In this document: positions 50,170-59,178 of the stretch, one piece after another
Position numbering within the stretch: position 1 is the first letter of the stretch
Layout: each line of letters starts with the position of its first letter
From: Candidatus Villigracilis saccharophilus
GTDB taxonomy: Bacteria; Chloroflexota; Anaerolineae; Anaerolineales; Villigracilaceae
Assembly: GCA_016709305.1 (NCBI GenBank)
Contig: JADJNA010000009.1
Coordinates: 62,001-126,000, forward strand
Length of the DNA: 64,000 nt
Reading direction: 5' to 3'
The notes under the pieces: generated by a model
The model's database searches: none
The model's input: only the letters and a program-made list of their open reading frames with translations
What the model was told of the DNA's origin: nothing
Program-made: the position numbers and the translations under genes

Positions 50170-50204
50170 AAAAAGAGCGAACCGTTATCGAATTCGCTCT
50201 TTTT
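50170..50204 (-). terminator. Terminator downstream of the bi-domain dehydrogenase
   Basis: A perfect 12-bp inverted repeat (50170-50181 with 50193-50204) has A5 on one side and T5 on the other. It lies 22 bases beyond the stop of the gene at 50226, so it mainly serves the minus strand, though it could work both ways. Confidence 0.85.
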
Positions 50205-50225
50205 GCAGACTGATTTTGCTTGAGA

Positions 50226-52376
50226 TTAAATTTCAATCAACTTATTGTTTTGGATTGATTCGACTGCCGCAAATGTGGATTGGGTCACGCCCATGAGTTG
50301 GTCATACGGAATGGGAGGAGCCCCCCCTTCGCGGATCGCGCGCGCGAAAGCCTGCATCTCGTTCTTCCAGCCTTTATCCTGCGCGGATAGTTTTTCCACA
50401 CTCCGCTTGCCGTCTTTTACGATCGTCAGCGACCTGTAATCATCCAGCACAGCGATCTGTCCTGCGCAGAAAACTTCCACACGCTCTTTCTGGAAGGATT
50501 TATCTCCGCTGGCAAGATAATCCACCACGCCAATTGAGCCATCGGGAAATGTAAAGGTCATGGATACATTATCCATGCGATATTTTCCATTATCGGGCAG
50601 AGCGTGTGCGGTCACTGAGACTGGTGCAGCGCCAACCAGGAATGTGATCAAATCAACGAAATGACAGCCTTCACCAATGATCCGCCCGCCGCCGAGGTTT
50701 GCATCTTGTGTCCAATGATTAAGAGGAATATAACCCGCATTGACTCGATAGTGAGCATGAAGAGGTTCGCTGCGATGTGAAAGGGAGGAAGAAAGTTTTT
50801 GCGCGAGAGGCGAGAAGCGACGATTGAAACCTACTGTTAGCAGCGATTGGCTGTTAGCTTTCAGCTGTTTGCTAATCGTCAAAAGTTGGACGCTATTAAT
50901 TGCCAATGGTTTCTCAACAAAGACATGTTTACCCGCTTTGAGCGCTTTGATGACCAGATCCGCATGTGTGTCGTGGCGGGTGAGGATCGCAACTGTATTG
51001 ACGTTCGGGTCGTTGATGATCTCATCGTCACTGGAGGTGGCATATTGAAAGCCGTATTTCTTTCCCGAATGCTGGGCGTGAAGTCCGCCAGATGAGGCGA
51101 TACCTATTAATTCAAAATCTTTATTGTTCTTAATAACAGGAAGCAAAGTTGAGTTGGCATATAGGCCCGCGCCCAATACGCCAAGTTTTACATTATTTGA
51201 AGGATTGAAAGTTTGAGCGTTAAACCTGACGACCTTTGAACTTTCCAATTTTTCAACTGTTTCTGAATATGTAAGCAAAACTCCGAGGAAGGCTTCTTTC
51301 TTCTTTCCTGTGATCACATCGTATGCTGTCGCGGCTTGTTCAATGGGGAAACGATGTGAAATAAGCGGGGCCACTTTCAACTTACCGCCTGCCATCAAAT
51401 CCACTACTGATTGCAGGTTCCTACCTTCCGTCCAGCGGACATAGCCAATGGGATAATCATTTCCATTTTCTTCGTAACTGGGGTCATAACGGCCAGGTCC
51501 ATAAGAACGGGAATTGATCAATGAGATTTCTTTTTCGAAATAGATTTTTCTTGGAATGGTTAACCCGACCGCACCAGTGGCAACAACTTTAGCGCGGTCT
51601 CTGGCAATGACGCCCGCGAGTTCGATCGGGTCATTGGAGGATGTGTCCGCGCAGATGATGATCGAGTCAAAGCCGCGATTGGCAGTGAATGCAACAGATG
51701 CTGATTCTGCATTTTGGCGTGTAACAGCTTCAAACCCAAGCGATGAAGCGAGCTTGATCCTCTTTGGGTCAAGGTCAATGCCGAGGACGTTGCATCCAGC
51801 CGCTGCCGCCAATTGAATCGTCAATAATCCCAACAGACCCAAGCCGATGATAGCTACGTTTTCGCCAAGCTGAGGCTCTGCCAGACGAAATCCCTGCATT
51901 GCGATCGCACCCAAGGTTGTGAATGCGGCGGACTCAAAATCCACATTCTTTGGCAGCGGCGTGATCAGATTGCGCGGCACGATATTGTATTCCGCATGGA
52001 CAGCATAGCCCGCACCCGCACACGCCACCCGCTGACCAACTTTGAAGCCTTGCATATTTTTGCCAAGCGCAACAATGGTTCCCGCAGATGAATAGCCAAG
52101 GGTCATCGGTTGATCGAGACGATTAAACGCAGCCTGCAACGTGGGGACGATCCCCTCGCGGCGGGCTTTGTCAATAACCTGCTTGACAAGGTCCGGACGC
52201 GAGCGCGCTTTGCCAACCAAATTCTTTTCAGCGAATTCAACGATCATGCGTTCAGTGCCTGCGGAGACCAGAGAGGCCGCTATTTTAACAAGGGCCATAC
52301 CTTCACGCGGTGTCGGCATGGGTACTTCTTCGATAGTTGTATTTCCGTTTTTAACGTTTTGGAGGAGTTGTTTCAT
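50226..52376 (-). CDS. Bi-domain oxidoreductase: MDR alcohol dehydrogenase fused to Gfo/Idh/MocA dehydrogenase
   Basis: A 716-residue fusion. Residues 1-365 form a medium-chain dehydrogenase with a Rossmann motif (VAIIGLGLLGLLTIQLA); the SAGTE where a zinc cysteine would sit suggests no catalytic zinc. Residues 390-716 form a Gfo/Idh/MocA dehydrogenase with KLGVLGAGLYA and the catalytic-lysine motif VFVEKPLA. Such fusions are usually found in surface-polysaccharide or nucleotide-sugar clusters. No glycosyltransferase cluster is adjacent here, so the role is open. It has its own terminator and is divergent from the aldehyde oxidoreductase. Confidence 0.87.
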   Translation of the reverse strand: MKQLLQNVKNGNTTIEEVPMPTPREGMALVKIAASLVSAGTERMIVEFAEKNLVGKARSRPDLVKQVIDKARREGIVPTLQAAFNRLDQPMTLGYSSAGTIVALGKNMQGFKVGQRVACAGAGYAVHAEYNIVPRNLITPLPKNVDFESAAFTTLGAIAMQGFRLAEPQLGENVAIIGLGLLGLLTIQLAAAAGCNVLGIDLDPKRIKLASSLGFEAVTRQNAESASVAFTANRGFDSIIICADTSSNDPIELAGVIARDRAKVVATGAVGLTIPRKIYFEKEISLINSRSYGPGRYDPSYEENGNDYPIGYVRWTEGRNLQSVVDLMAGGKLKVAPLISHRFPIEQAATAYDVITGKKKEAFLGVLLTYSETVEKLESSKVVRFNAQTFNPSNNVKLGVLGAGLYANSTLLPVIKNNKDFELIGIASSGGLHAQHSGKKYGFQYATSSDDEIINDPNVNTVAILTRHDTHADLVIKALKAGKHVFVEKPLAINSVQLLTISKQLKANSQSLLTVGFNRRFSPLAQKLSSSLSHRSEPLHAHYRVNAGYIPLNHWTQDANLGGGRIIGEGCHFVDLITFLVGAAPVSVTAHALPDNGKYRMDNVSMTFTFPDGSIGVVDYLASGDKSFQKERVEVFCAGQIAVLDDYRSLTIVKDGKRSVEKLSAQDKGWKNEMQAFARAIREGGAPPIPYDQLMGVTQSTFAAVESIQNNKLIEI

Positions 52377-52517
52377 TGTGATGTACGACCTTCAAGCATG
52401 CTTAGTGCATGCTTTGGATTTTTTGATTGAGAAAGTATAACCCATATCAAGTATCGGGTTGAAAATAAAAGCAGGATGATAAAAGTCACCTTTACGGTTA
52501 AGTTTTTCCTTAATTAT

Positions 52518-52546
52518 TGACTTCAAGAACTCCAAATGCTATTCTA
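52518..52546 (+). promoter_or_regulatory. Sigma-70-type promoter of the aldehyde oxidoreductase
   Basis: TTGACT (52518-52523) and TATTCT (52541-52546) are separated by exactly 17 bases. The start codon is 56 bases downstream, with AAGGAG 8 bases before it. Confidence 0.65.
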
Positions 52547-52601
52547 AGTTACTGAAACAGCGTGCGGCTGTTTATTTTCGTTTGCAAAAAGGAGAAACAT
52601 C

Positions 52602-54428
52602 ATGGAACTTGGCGGTTATGCAAATCGGATCGGCTGGGTTGACCTCAGCGCAGGCAATGTGGAAGTAAAGCCTATCGCAGAGAGCGATGCCCGAAAATAT
52701 ATTGGTGGACGTGGGTTGGGTGTTAAGTATGTTTATGACAATGGCCCCAAGGTAGACCCGCTCTCCCCCGAAAATATCCTCTGCTTTATGAACGGTCCGC
52801 TGACTGGCTCTGAAGCCAACATGAGCGGACGCATGGCGGTTGTAACCAAATCGCCTTTGACTGGAACAGTAACTGATTCTCACCATGGTGGCTGGTCCGC
52901 CGCCCGATTACGTTGGTCTGGCTTTGACGGCCTCGTCTTCAAAGGCAAAGCCGCAAAACCGACCTATGCCTACATCCATGATGACAAGATCGAATTGATG
53001 GACGCCTCCGAAGTTTGGGGAATGAACGTCCATGACACCATTAAACATTTCAAAGAAAAATACGGCGAGAAAGACCTCACCGTCATCACCATCGGCACCG
53101 CAGGCGAGAACCTCGTCAAATTTGCGTGCTGGATGAACGAAAATGACCGCGCCTCTGGCCGCGGCGGTACCGGCGCAGTTGGCGGCTCCAAGAATCTCAA
53201 GGCTATTGTCATCAAGGCTGAGAAGAAGATCGTCAAAGCCGCGAACCGTGAAGAGTGGAAACCCGCTCACGACCGCGCCCTCAAGAACATCATGGCCGAA
53301 GAGAACATCACCAGCCCGCGTAAGGGTGGTCTCTCGGTGTATGGCACCAACGTTTTGATGAACATTACCAACAGCATTGGCGCTTTGCCCACCAAGAACA
53401 GCATGGTCACATCCTACGGCGAAAACGCCGAAAAGATCAGCGGTGAATACATCAACGCGAACCTGCTCGTTGACAACCCCACCTGTCACGCCTGCCCTGT
53501 GGCATGCAAGAAGGAAGTGGAAGTCAAAGACGGCCCATACAAGGGTCTGCGCATGGAATCGGTGGAATACGAACCGGCCTGGTCAGTCGGCGCGAACGTC
53601 GGCAATAACGACGCCCGCCTCGTCGCCAAGATGATCGACCTCGCCAACGACTTCGGCTTTGACGCCATCGAAATCGGTCACCCGCTTTCGATCTGGATGG
53701 AAGCCAGCGAAAAGGGTTACACCAACGGCGACGGCAAACTCGCTTGGGGCGACCCCGATGGCATGACCAAAGCCGCTGAAATGATCGCCAAGCGCGAAGG
53801 CCTCGGCAACGTTATGGCTGATGGCGCAGAAGCTACCGCCAAGCATTTCGGTCACCCCGAACTCGCCATGACCGTCAAGGGTCAGGGCATCCCCGCTTAC
53901 GATCCGCGCGGCATGAAAGGCATGGGCCTCGGCTATGCCACATCCAATCGTGGTGCCTGCCATCTGCGCGCCTACGTTGCCGCCGCTGAATTAGGCGTTA
54001 TGCCTTTCGGCTCACTCAAGGTCGATCCGCTGGCTTGGAAAGATAAGGGCGGCCTCGTGAAAGTCTTCCAGGACATTCATGCGTTCTCCGACAGCATGGA
54101 TCTGTGCAAATTCAGCGCCTTCGCCATGGGCACCGATGAATACGCCCAGCAATACTCTGCCATGGTCGGTGTGCCCTTCACATCAGACGATGTCTTGAAG
54201 ACTGGTGAGCGCATCTACAACCTCGAACGCCATTACAACAACCTCGCTGGCTTTGGCGCAGGCTCCGACATTCTTCCCGATCGCTTCACCAAGGAAGCCT
54301 CCACACAACCCGGCTCAGTCGGCCATGTTTGCGAATTGGACGACATGCTCAAAGAATACTACACCGCCCGCGGTTGGGATAACGGTGTCGTCAGCGAAGC
54401 CAAGTTGAAGGAATTGGAAATCGCGTAA
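52602..54428 (+). CDS. Tungsten-containing aldehyde:ferredoxin oxidoreductase (AOR family)
   Basis: A 608-residue AOR protein that binds a tungsten bis-pterin cofactor and one 4Fe-4S cluster and oxidises aldehydes (or reduces acids) with ferredoxin. Visible: the N-domain IGGRGLGVKYVYD, the pterin-binding NDRASGRGGTGAVGGSKNLKA region (given here as NDRASGRGG and TGAVGGSKNLK), and the cluster cysteines 295, 298 and 302 in CHACPVAC with a fourth in DLCKFSAF near residue 505. It is complete and probably cytoplasmic. G/C-rich codon choice suggests good expression. Convergent downstream are a small protein, a MoaD-like carrier and a radical-SAM maturase, which together form a cofactor module. Physiological aldehyde unknown. 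Confidence 0.93.
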   Translation: MELGGYANRIGWVDLSAGNVEVKPIAESDARKYIGGRGLGVKYVYDNGPKVDPLSPENILCFMNGPLTGSEANMSGRMAVVTKSPLTGTVTDSHHGGWSAARLRWSGFDGLVFKGKAAKPTYAYIHDDKIELMDASEVWGMNVHDTIKHFKEKYGEKDLTVITIGTAGENLVKFACWMNENDRASGRGGTGAVGGSKNLKAIVIKAEKKIVKAANREEWKPAHDRALKNIMAEENITSPRKGGLSVYGTNVLMNITNSIGALPTKNSMVTSYGENAEKISGEYINANLLVDNPTCHACPVACKKEVEVKDGPYKGLRMESVEYEPAWSVGANVGNNDARLVAKMIDLANDFGFDAIEIGHPLSIWMEASEKGYTNGDGKLAWGDPDGMTKAAEMIAKREGLGNVMADGAEATAKHFGHPELAMTVKGQGIPAYDPRGMKGMGLGYATSNRGACHLRAYVAAAELGVMPFGSLKVDPLAWKDKGGLVKVFQDIHAFSDSMDLCKFSAFAMGTDEYAQQYSAMVGVPFTSDDVLKTGERIYNLERHYNNLAGFGAGSDILPDRFTKEASTQPGSVGHVCELDDMLKEYYTARGWDNGVVSEAKLKELEIA

Positions 54429-54460
54429 GTTTGGTAATTAGTAATTAGTAATTAGTAAAT

Positions 54461-54494
54461 AAAAGCGACGTGTCCAATTGGGCGCGTCGCTTTT
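54461..54494 (+). terminator. Terminator after the aldehyde oxidoreductase
   Basis: A 10-bp stem (aaaagcgacg at 54461-54470 with its complement at 54485-54494), extended by weaker pairs, ends in TTTT. Three direct copies of TAATTAG lie just before it (54433-54456). Confidence 0.75.
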
Positions 54495-54586
54495 GATTTA
54501 ATATCCGCTTCTCTCTTTATCTCGAAACTGATTCTATTTTCTCAAGCATTCCCCCGCCTTTGCATTCCGCTTTCTGCCTTCTGAAC

Positions 54587-54844
54587 TTACCCTCCCGCCC
54601 TTAGAGTCTTTTTCGTGAACCGCTCCAGAAAATCATCAGCGACACGCTCTTCCAACTCCATCGTCAAACGAGATTGGCCGACAGATAATGAAAACAGGCG
54701 AAACGGTTCCATTTTTTCGATCTTCACACTCCAGCCATCCCCCTGGATCAAATCCTCGCCATGCAGGGTACCGCCAAGTTCCTGCAAGTATTCCTTGAGC
54801 AAATAATAAGGAATCCCGCGCATCTCGTGGACAATGGTCCGCAT
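54587..54844 (-). CDS. Small protein of the tungsten-cofactor module
   Basis: An 85-residue soluble protein (MRTIVHEMRGIPYYLLKEYL...). It starts 3 bases after the MoaD-like gene stop, so it is co-transcribed. Its N-terminal REYLxELGG-like segment and mixed alpha/beta pattern recall the small domain found attached to some MoaD-related proteins in Thermus and relatives, but I cannot assign a family with confidence. Its place between MoaD and AOR suggests a part in pterin-cofactor assembly. Confidence 0.65.
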   Translation of the reverse strand: MRTIVHEMRGIPYYLLKEYLQELGGTLHGEDLIQGDGWSVKIEKMEPFRLFSLSVGQSRLTMELEERVADDFLERFTKKTLRAGG

Positions 54845-54847
54845 GGA

Positions 54848-55141
54848 CTAACCGCCGCCCACAGGCGGGAAGATGTCCACCTTGTCATCGGGTTGAATGA
54901 TCGTGTCAAATTTATCAGGCAGGTACACCGCCTCACGCCCATTGATAAAAAACTTCATATGCGGAAAGAATTGATCGTTCTCATCCAGCAATTCCTTGCG
55001 CATGGACGGGTAATCCTTCACGAACATCAGCACCAGTTGAATGGCAGTTGTGTTTGGCGGGAGAGTCAACTCCACAGTTTTCTGTCCCACAATCGGACGT
55101 AACGTAGCATAAAAATTAACTTTCATGATAGTCTCTTCCAT
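54848..55141 (-). CDS. MoaD/ThiS-family sulfur carrier
   Basis: A 97-residue beta-grasp protein ending in the double glycine needed for thiocarboxylate formation (DKVDIFPPVGGG). It would deliver sulfur for pyranopterin dithiolene synthesis. FYATLRPIVGQKTVELTLP and KFFINGREAVYLPDKF match MoaD variants that accompany tungsten enzymes. The ATG at 55141 has a strong GGAGG 7 bases upstream; a second in-frame ATG at 55126 begins right at the conserved MKVNFYATLR and is the alternative. No MoaE is nearby. Confidence 0.87.
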   Translation of the reverse strand: MEETIMKVNFYATLRPIVGQKTVELTLPPNTTAIQLVLMFVKDYPSMRKELLDENDQFFPHMKFFINGREAVYLPDKFDTIIQPDDKVDIFPPVGGG

Positions 55142-55327
55142 CTTCTACACCTCCAATCCTCTAAAGAAATCCTTTGGTTTGTATATTTTACCGTTAAGGT
55201 CATCCTTTAGAAGCTATTTCATCAACTTACCTTACACATTTTTCCTGCAAACGCACGGGCTCCACCAAGGTTTATCAAGACACATTGCTCTCACTGGGCG
55301 GGTCGCCCCTGCTATGTAAATTAAAAC

Positions 55328-55358
55328 AAAAAGCCCGGATCTTCAAATCCGAGCTTTT
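55328..55358 (-). terminator. Terminator of the radical-SAM maturase gene
   Basis: On the minus strand a stem of about 12 bp with one bulge or mismatch (55328-55340 with 55347-55358) is followed by T5GT4. It lies 16 bases past the maturase stop. Confidence 0.75.
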
Positions 55359-55373
55359 AAAACACAAACTATT

Positions 55374-56642
55374 TCATGGGCATTGAATAATACCCTGCGC
55401 CCACAGACATCCGCCGCAGACAGGGGCGATGTCATTGCCGAGGCAATCCTCCACATTGGTTTCGGAGAGGTCGCATCCTCCGCAGAAAGTGCAGGGGGCG
55501 AAGCCGAAATTGTGAAGGCGTTCGCGATATGCCAGGTAATCGGGATCAAGCCACAGGTCAGAAAGGAGGCGTTGATTTACATTCCCAATGATGTGCTTTT
55601 GAGAGAGGCGCGGTTTATTATGCAGATAACTCATGTGAGTGTGCATCAACGGCCAGCATGGACTGACATCCCCCGTCCACGCGACGGACATGGTGCCGTT
55701 CTCCACAAAGTTGCAGACATCATTTGCGCCGCCCCAGTTATTGCCGGCGTAGCTGATATTCAGACCGCTATTGAAAACCTCAAAGAGCGCGTCTTTGGTG
55801 GATTCGTCAAAATCCATTTTGGGCAGGCTGAGGCTTGGCAGATGTGGCGCCTGCAAATATGCGATGTCACGCGTGGTGCGGTTATAAAGGCGATCGGCTT
55901 GCATATCTTCGGTGGCGGGTTGGAGATTGCTGACAGAGAAATATTTTGCGCGCAGGGATTTTCCAATTTTGATGACATTGGGCAGGTCTGAAATATTGCG
56001 CTTCATCGCCACAAATGCAATGCCGATCTCCGGCGAGGGATAATGACCGGCGGCGCGCATTTTTACAAAACGCTCAAGGTTGTTGATAATGGTGGGAAGT
56101 TCCGCGCCGAGACGCACATCCGCGTAGGTTTCTGGTGTTGCGCCATCGAGAGAAACCCAGAGCACATCCAGTCCTGTGTCAATTAATTCACGGGATTTTT
56201 TTTCAGTGAGGATCGTGCCGTTGGTGATGAGTTCAACTTTTACGCCAAGTTCTTTGATGCGTAGAATCCATTCGATGGTTTTAGGATGAAACAGCGGTTC
56301 ACCGATACCGCCAAAATACACACTGGGAATCGGGTCCATTTGCTTGAGGCCGTTGAAGATGCTCTCAAAAGTTTCATCAGTCATACGTCCCATGGGTTGA
56401 TCCCACGCATTGCGGAAGCAGGTGATGCAATCGAGGTTACAAGCCACCGTCGGCTCGATGTATACCTTTGTTAGATGAGTGACCGGGCGGTGCATGCGGA
56501 CAAAGTTATGGCCTTCGTCGAGGCGCACCTTCGTGCCAGGATTCAGACCGTATTGGCGGGCAACTTCAGGCGGAAGAATAAGGCGGCCCTGTTCATCCAC
56601 TTCAGCCCAGGCTGTAGTGTTTTTTTGAGAAAAGACTTCCAT
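55374..56642 (-). CDS. Radical SAM/SPASM maturase for tungsten oxidoreductase, with AbrB-like N-domain
   Basis: A 422-residue protein with three parts. Residues 8-50 look like an AbrB/SpoVT swapped-hairpin domain (AEVDEQGRLILPPEVARQYGL). The radical SAM core has CxxxCxxC as Cys68, Cys72 and Cys75 (ACNLDCITCFR), then GGIGEPLFHP and ITNGTIL. The C-terminal SPASM region is Cys-rich (CTFCGGCDL, CLGNDIAPVCGGCLW) and can hold two more Fe-S clusters. This matches the family annotated as tungsten-cofactor oxidoreductase radical-SAM maturase, which accompanies AOR-type enzymes. The reaction is unknown. It is in the same direction as MoaD but ends in its own terminator before it. Confidence 0.85.
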   Translation of the reverse strand: MEVFSQKNTTAWAEVDEQGRLILPPEVARQYGLNPGTKVRLDEGHNFVRMHRPVTHLTKVYIEPTVACNLDCITCFRNAWDQPMGRMTDETFESIFNGLKQMDPIPSVYFGGIGEPLFHPKTIEWILRIKELGVKVELITNGTILTEKKSRELIDTGLDVLWVSLDGATPETYADVRLGAELPTIINNLERFVKMRAAGHYPSPEIGIAFVAMKRNISDLPNVIKIGKSLRAKYFSVSNLQPATEDMQADRLYNRTTRDIAYLQAPHLPSLSLPKMDFDESTKDALFEVFNSGLNISYAGNNWGGANDVCNFVENGTMSVAWTGDVSPCWPLMHTHMSYLHNKPRLSQKHIIGNVNQRLLSDLWLDPDYLAYRERLHNFGFAPCTFCGGCDLSETNVEDCLGNDIAPVCGGCLWAQGIIQCP

Positions 56643-56795
56643 GCATACTCCTTGCTTTTTCCATCAACAAATAATACTTATCATATCCACATTCCCTGAT
56701 AAAGGATATGACAAAAGTTACATTTCCAAGCGGACAAAAAGCCCCAAAGCGATGGTGATATAATTTTTTAAAATTATCTTTTAAGGAGTTTTGCA

Positions 56796-57914
56796 GTGGC
56801 TGATTCTCGTATTTCTAAATTTGCAGATATTTTGGTACAACATTCCGCCCGCGTAGTCCCCGGTGACCGCGTTTTGATCGAAGCGACGACTGCAGCTGAG
56901 CCGCTTGTGCGCGAACTCTATATTAAGATACTGGAGAAGGGCGGCAATCCCGTTCCTTTACTTCAATTACCAGATACGTTTTTCCCCGGGCATGAAGACC
57001 TGCTCATTATGAAGGGCAATGACGCGCAGTTGGATTTTGTGCCGCCCTTCCAGAAGCTGGCTTACGATAATTTCGAATCCCGCATCCGCATCCATTCCTC
57101 AACCAATACCCGTTCGCAAACCAAAATGGATTCCAACCGTTCACAACGGCGCGGAAAAGCCACCAGCGTGATCACGGCCGCGCAGATGCAGCGCGGAGCA
57201 ACAGGTGCATTCAAATGGGTCACGACCCTCTACCCCACCGAAGCATACGCGCAGGAAGCCGGTATGAGTTTGCAGCAATACGAGGATTTCGTCTTCAATT
57301 CCGTGCACGCGCATGAAGAAGACCCGATCAAATTCTGGAAGCAGGTGGAACAGGATCAACAAAAAGCAGTCGATTTCATGAAAGGAAAGAATCAGGTCAT
57401 CCTGCGCGGGCCGAATGTTGACCTGACCTTATCGGTCAAAGGCCGCACCTTCATGAATTCATTTGGGACTTTCAACATGCCCGATGGTGAGATCTATACC
57501 GGACCAGTTGAAGACTCTGTGAACGGCTGGGTGAAATTCACCTATCCTGCCATTTATGGCAGCGTCGCGGTCGAAGGCGCCGAGTTGACCTTCAGCAACG
57601 GGCGCGTGGAACAAGCCAAGGCTGACAAGAATCAAGACTACCTGCTCAAGATGCTTGAATCAGATGCGGGTTCGCGCTATCTGGGCGAATTCGCCATCGG
57701 CACGAACTTCGACATTGATACATTCACCGGGCAAATTTTATTTGATGAAAAGATCGGCGGTTCCTTCCACATGGCACTCGGAGCGGGCTACCCGGAAACC
57801 GGTTCGAAAAACAAGAGCGCGATCCACTGGGATATGATCTGCGATATGCGCAAAGATTCAGAGATCCTTGTCGACGGCGAACTGTTATATAAGAATGGGA
57901 AGTTTGTGATCTAA
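56796..57914 (+). CDS. M29-family aminopeptidase (AmpS/PepS-like)
   Basis: A 372-residue metallo-aminopeptidase of family M29 (thermophilic aminopeptidase), a cytoplasmic exopeptidase with two metal ions. Motifs: DGEIYTGPVEDSVNG and LGEFAIGTN supply glutamates, GSFHMALG a histidine and AIHWDMI a histidine and aspartate. The start is GTG at 56796, supported by AAGGAG 7 bases upstream and by MADSRISKFADILV at the N-terminus; no ATG fits better. A good terminator follows. It stands alone between the maturase and the phosphofructokinase. Confidence 0.9.
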   Translation: MADSRISKFADILVQHSARVVPGDRVLIEATTAAEPLVRELYIKILEKGGNPVPLLQLPDTFFPGHEDLLIMKGNDAQLDFVPPFQKLAYDNFESRIRIHSSTNTRSQTKMDSNRSQRRGKATSVITAAQMQRGATGAFKWVTTLYPTEAYAQEAGMSLQQYEDFVFNSVHAHEEDPIKFWKQVEQDQQKAVDFMKGKNQVILRGPNVDLTLSVKGRTFMNSFGTFNMPDGEIYTGPVEDSVNGWVKFTYPAIYGSVAVEGAELTFSNGRVEQAKADKNQDYLLKMLESDAGSRYLGEFAIGTNFDIDTFTGQILFDEKIGGSFHMALGAGYPETGSKNKSAIHWDMICDMRKDSEILVDGELLYKNGKFVI

Positions 57915-57951
57915 AAACCGTTTGAAGGTTGACAGATTTTAAAGTTAGTTG

Positions 57952-57985
57952 GAAGGTTGAGCGTAAAAACTCAACCTTCTTTTTT
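57952..57985 (+). terminator. Terminator after the M29 aminopeptidase
   Basis: A perfect 10-bp inverted repeat (57952-57961 with 57970-57979) is followed by T6. It serves the plus strand. Confidence 0.88.
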
Positions 57986-57987
57986 GT

Positions 57988-59070
57988 CTACTCATCTCCG
58001 AAAGAGATGCCCACATTCCGCGCGGTGATCACAGCGTCATCATCCATTTTCACGCGCTTGGGAATTGCGGTGGCTTCTTCGAGAGGAATATCGGTGATCT
58101 TTCCGCAGCGCAATGCGACCATGCGGTCAAAGCCGCCCTGCACTGCAAGGCGGACAGACGCGGCACCATAACGTGTGGCAAGCGAACGGTCAAATGAAGT
58201 CGGCGTCCCGCCGCGCTGCAGATGCCCCAAAACGGTCACGCGTGATTCGAAACCTTGATTCTCAATATATTCTCCAACCACCTGCCCGATCCCGCCCAGA
58301 CGCGGCACGTATATTTCATCCCCTCTGCGGGAAAAGACCTGCCCACCTTCCAGCGTTTTTGCGCCTTCTGATACTGCGAGGATGCTGAACTTGCGTCCCT
58401 TCTCTGCACGCGCGCGGATCTTGTTCATGATGCTCTCAAATTTAAAGGGAATCTCCGGGATAAGAATCACATCCGCCCCGCCGGAGAGACCGGCCTGCAA
58501 AGCGATAACGCCTGCATCACGTCCCATCAATTCAAGCACCATAGCGCGGTGATGCGACTCGGCCGTAGTGTGCAAACGATCCAATGCCTCGGTGGCAATA
58601 TTGAGCGCTGTATCAAAACCAAAGGTGACCTCCGTGCCGCCGATGTCATTGTCGATCGTCTTCGGGACACCGATCACAGGTGCTCCTTTTTGCCAAAGTT
58701 CATGCGCAATGCGCAGGGTTCCATCACCGCCGAGAACGAGCAGGGCATCCAACTTTAATTTCTCGATCCCTTTTACGATCTCATTCGAAACATCAATGGT
58801 CACTTCCAGCCCATCCCGCATCACCTTACGCGCATAAGGGTTGCCGCGATTGGCGGAACCAAGGATTGTTCCACCGCGCGGCAATATGCCGCGCACTTCT
58901 TCCAACCCCAAAGGCACAATACCGTCTGCATCGAGGAAGCCGTCGTAGCCGTTCTTGATTCCAAATACTTCACAATCGTACACACTGATGGCAGTCTTAA
59001 CCGCTGCACGGATTACTGCATTCAACCCGGGCGCATCGCCTCCGCCTGTCAGGATCCCGATTCGTTTCAT
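57988..59070 (-). CDS. pfkA: 6-phosphofructokinase (group III type)
   Basis: A 360-residue phosphofructokinase. ILTGGGDAPGLNAVIR, LVLGGDGTLR and PKTIDNDIGGT are seen, with LQRGGTPTSFDR near the C-terminus. Gly in GGDG is the ATP-type residue, whereas Lys in PKTIDND is the residue seen in PPi-dependent enzymes. This mix occurs in group III enzymes, some of which use ATP. ATP is favoured but PPi use cannot be excluded. The ATG at 59070 has AGGAGGTG 5 bases upstream; an in-frame start at 59124 adds unconserved sequence. Confidence 0.9.
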   Translation of the reverse strand: MKRIGILTGGGDAPGLNAVIRAAVKTAISVYDCEVFGIKNGYDGFLDADGIVPLGLEEVRGILPRGGTILGSANRGNPYARKVMRDGLEVTIDVSNEIVKGIEKLKLDALLVLGGDGTLRIAHELWQKGAPVIGVPKTIDNDIGGTEVTFGFDTALNIATEALDRLHTTAESHHRAMVLELMGRDAGVIALQAGLSGGADVILIPEIPFKFESIMNKIRARAEKGRKFSILAVSEGAKTLEGGQVFSRRGDEIYVPRLGGIGQVVGEYIENQGFESRVTVLGHLQRGGTPTSFDRSLATRYGAASVRLAVQGGFDRMVALRCGKITDIPLEEATAIPKRVKMDDDAVITARNVGISFGDE

Positions 59071-59178
59071 CACGCACCTCCTGTGGATGGATTCATGTTT
59101 ATGATACTCCATTCTCTTAACCAAAACATAATCTTACCTTTCTTGCAATTCAGACTCATCCCCCATATAATGTGAGCG

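Noticed and set aside
52908..53963. Minus-strand open frames opposite the aldehyde oxidoreductase
   Set aside because: Antisense shadows of a G/C-rich gene; no motif and no ribosome site.
54433..54456. Three direct copies of TAATTAG, considered as an iteron or operator
   Set aside because: Only three short AT-rich units just before a terminator; most likely slippage.
55383..55991. A 202-residue plus-strand frame opposite the radical-SAM maturase
   Set aside because: Antisense to a well-supported gene, without any recognisable domain.
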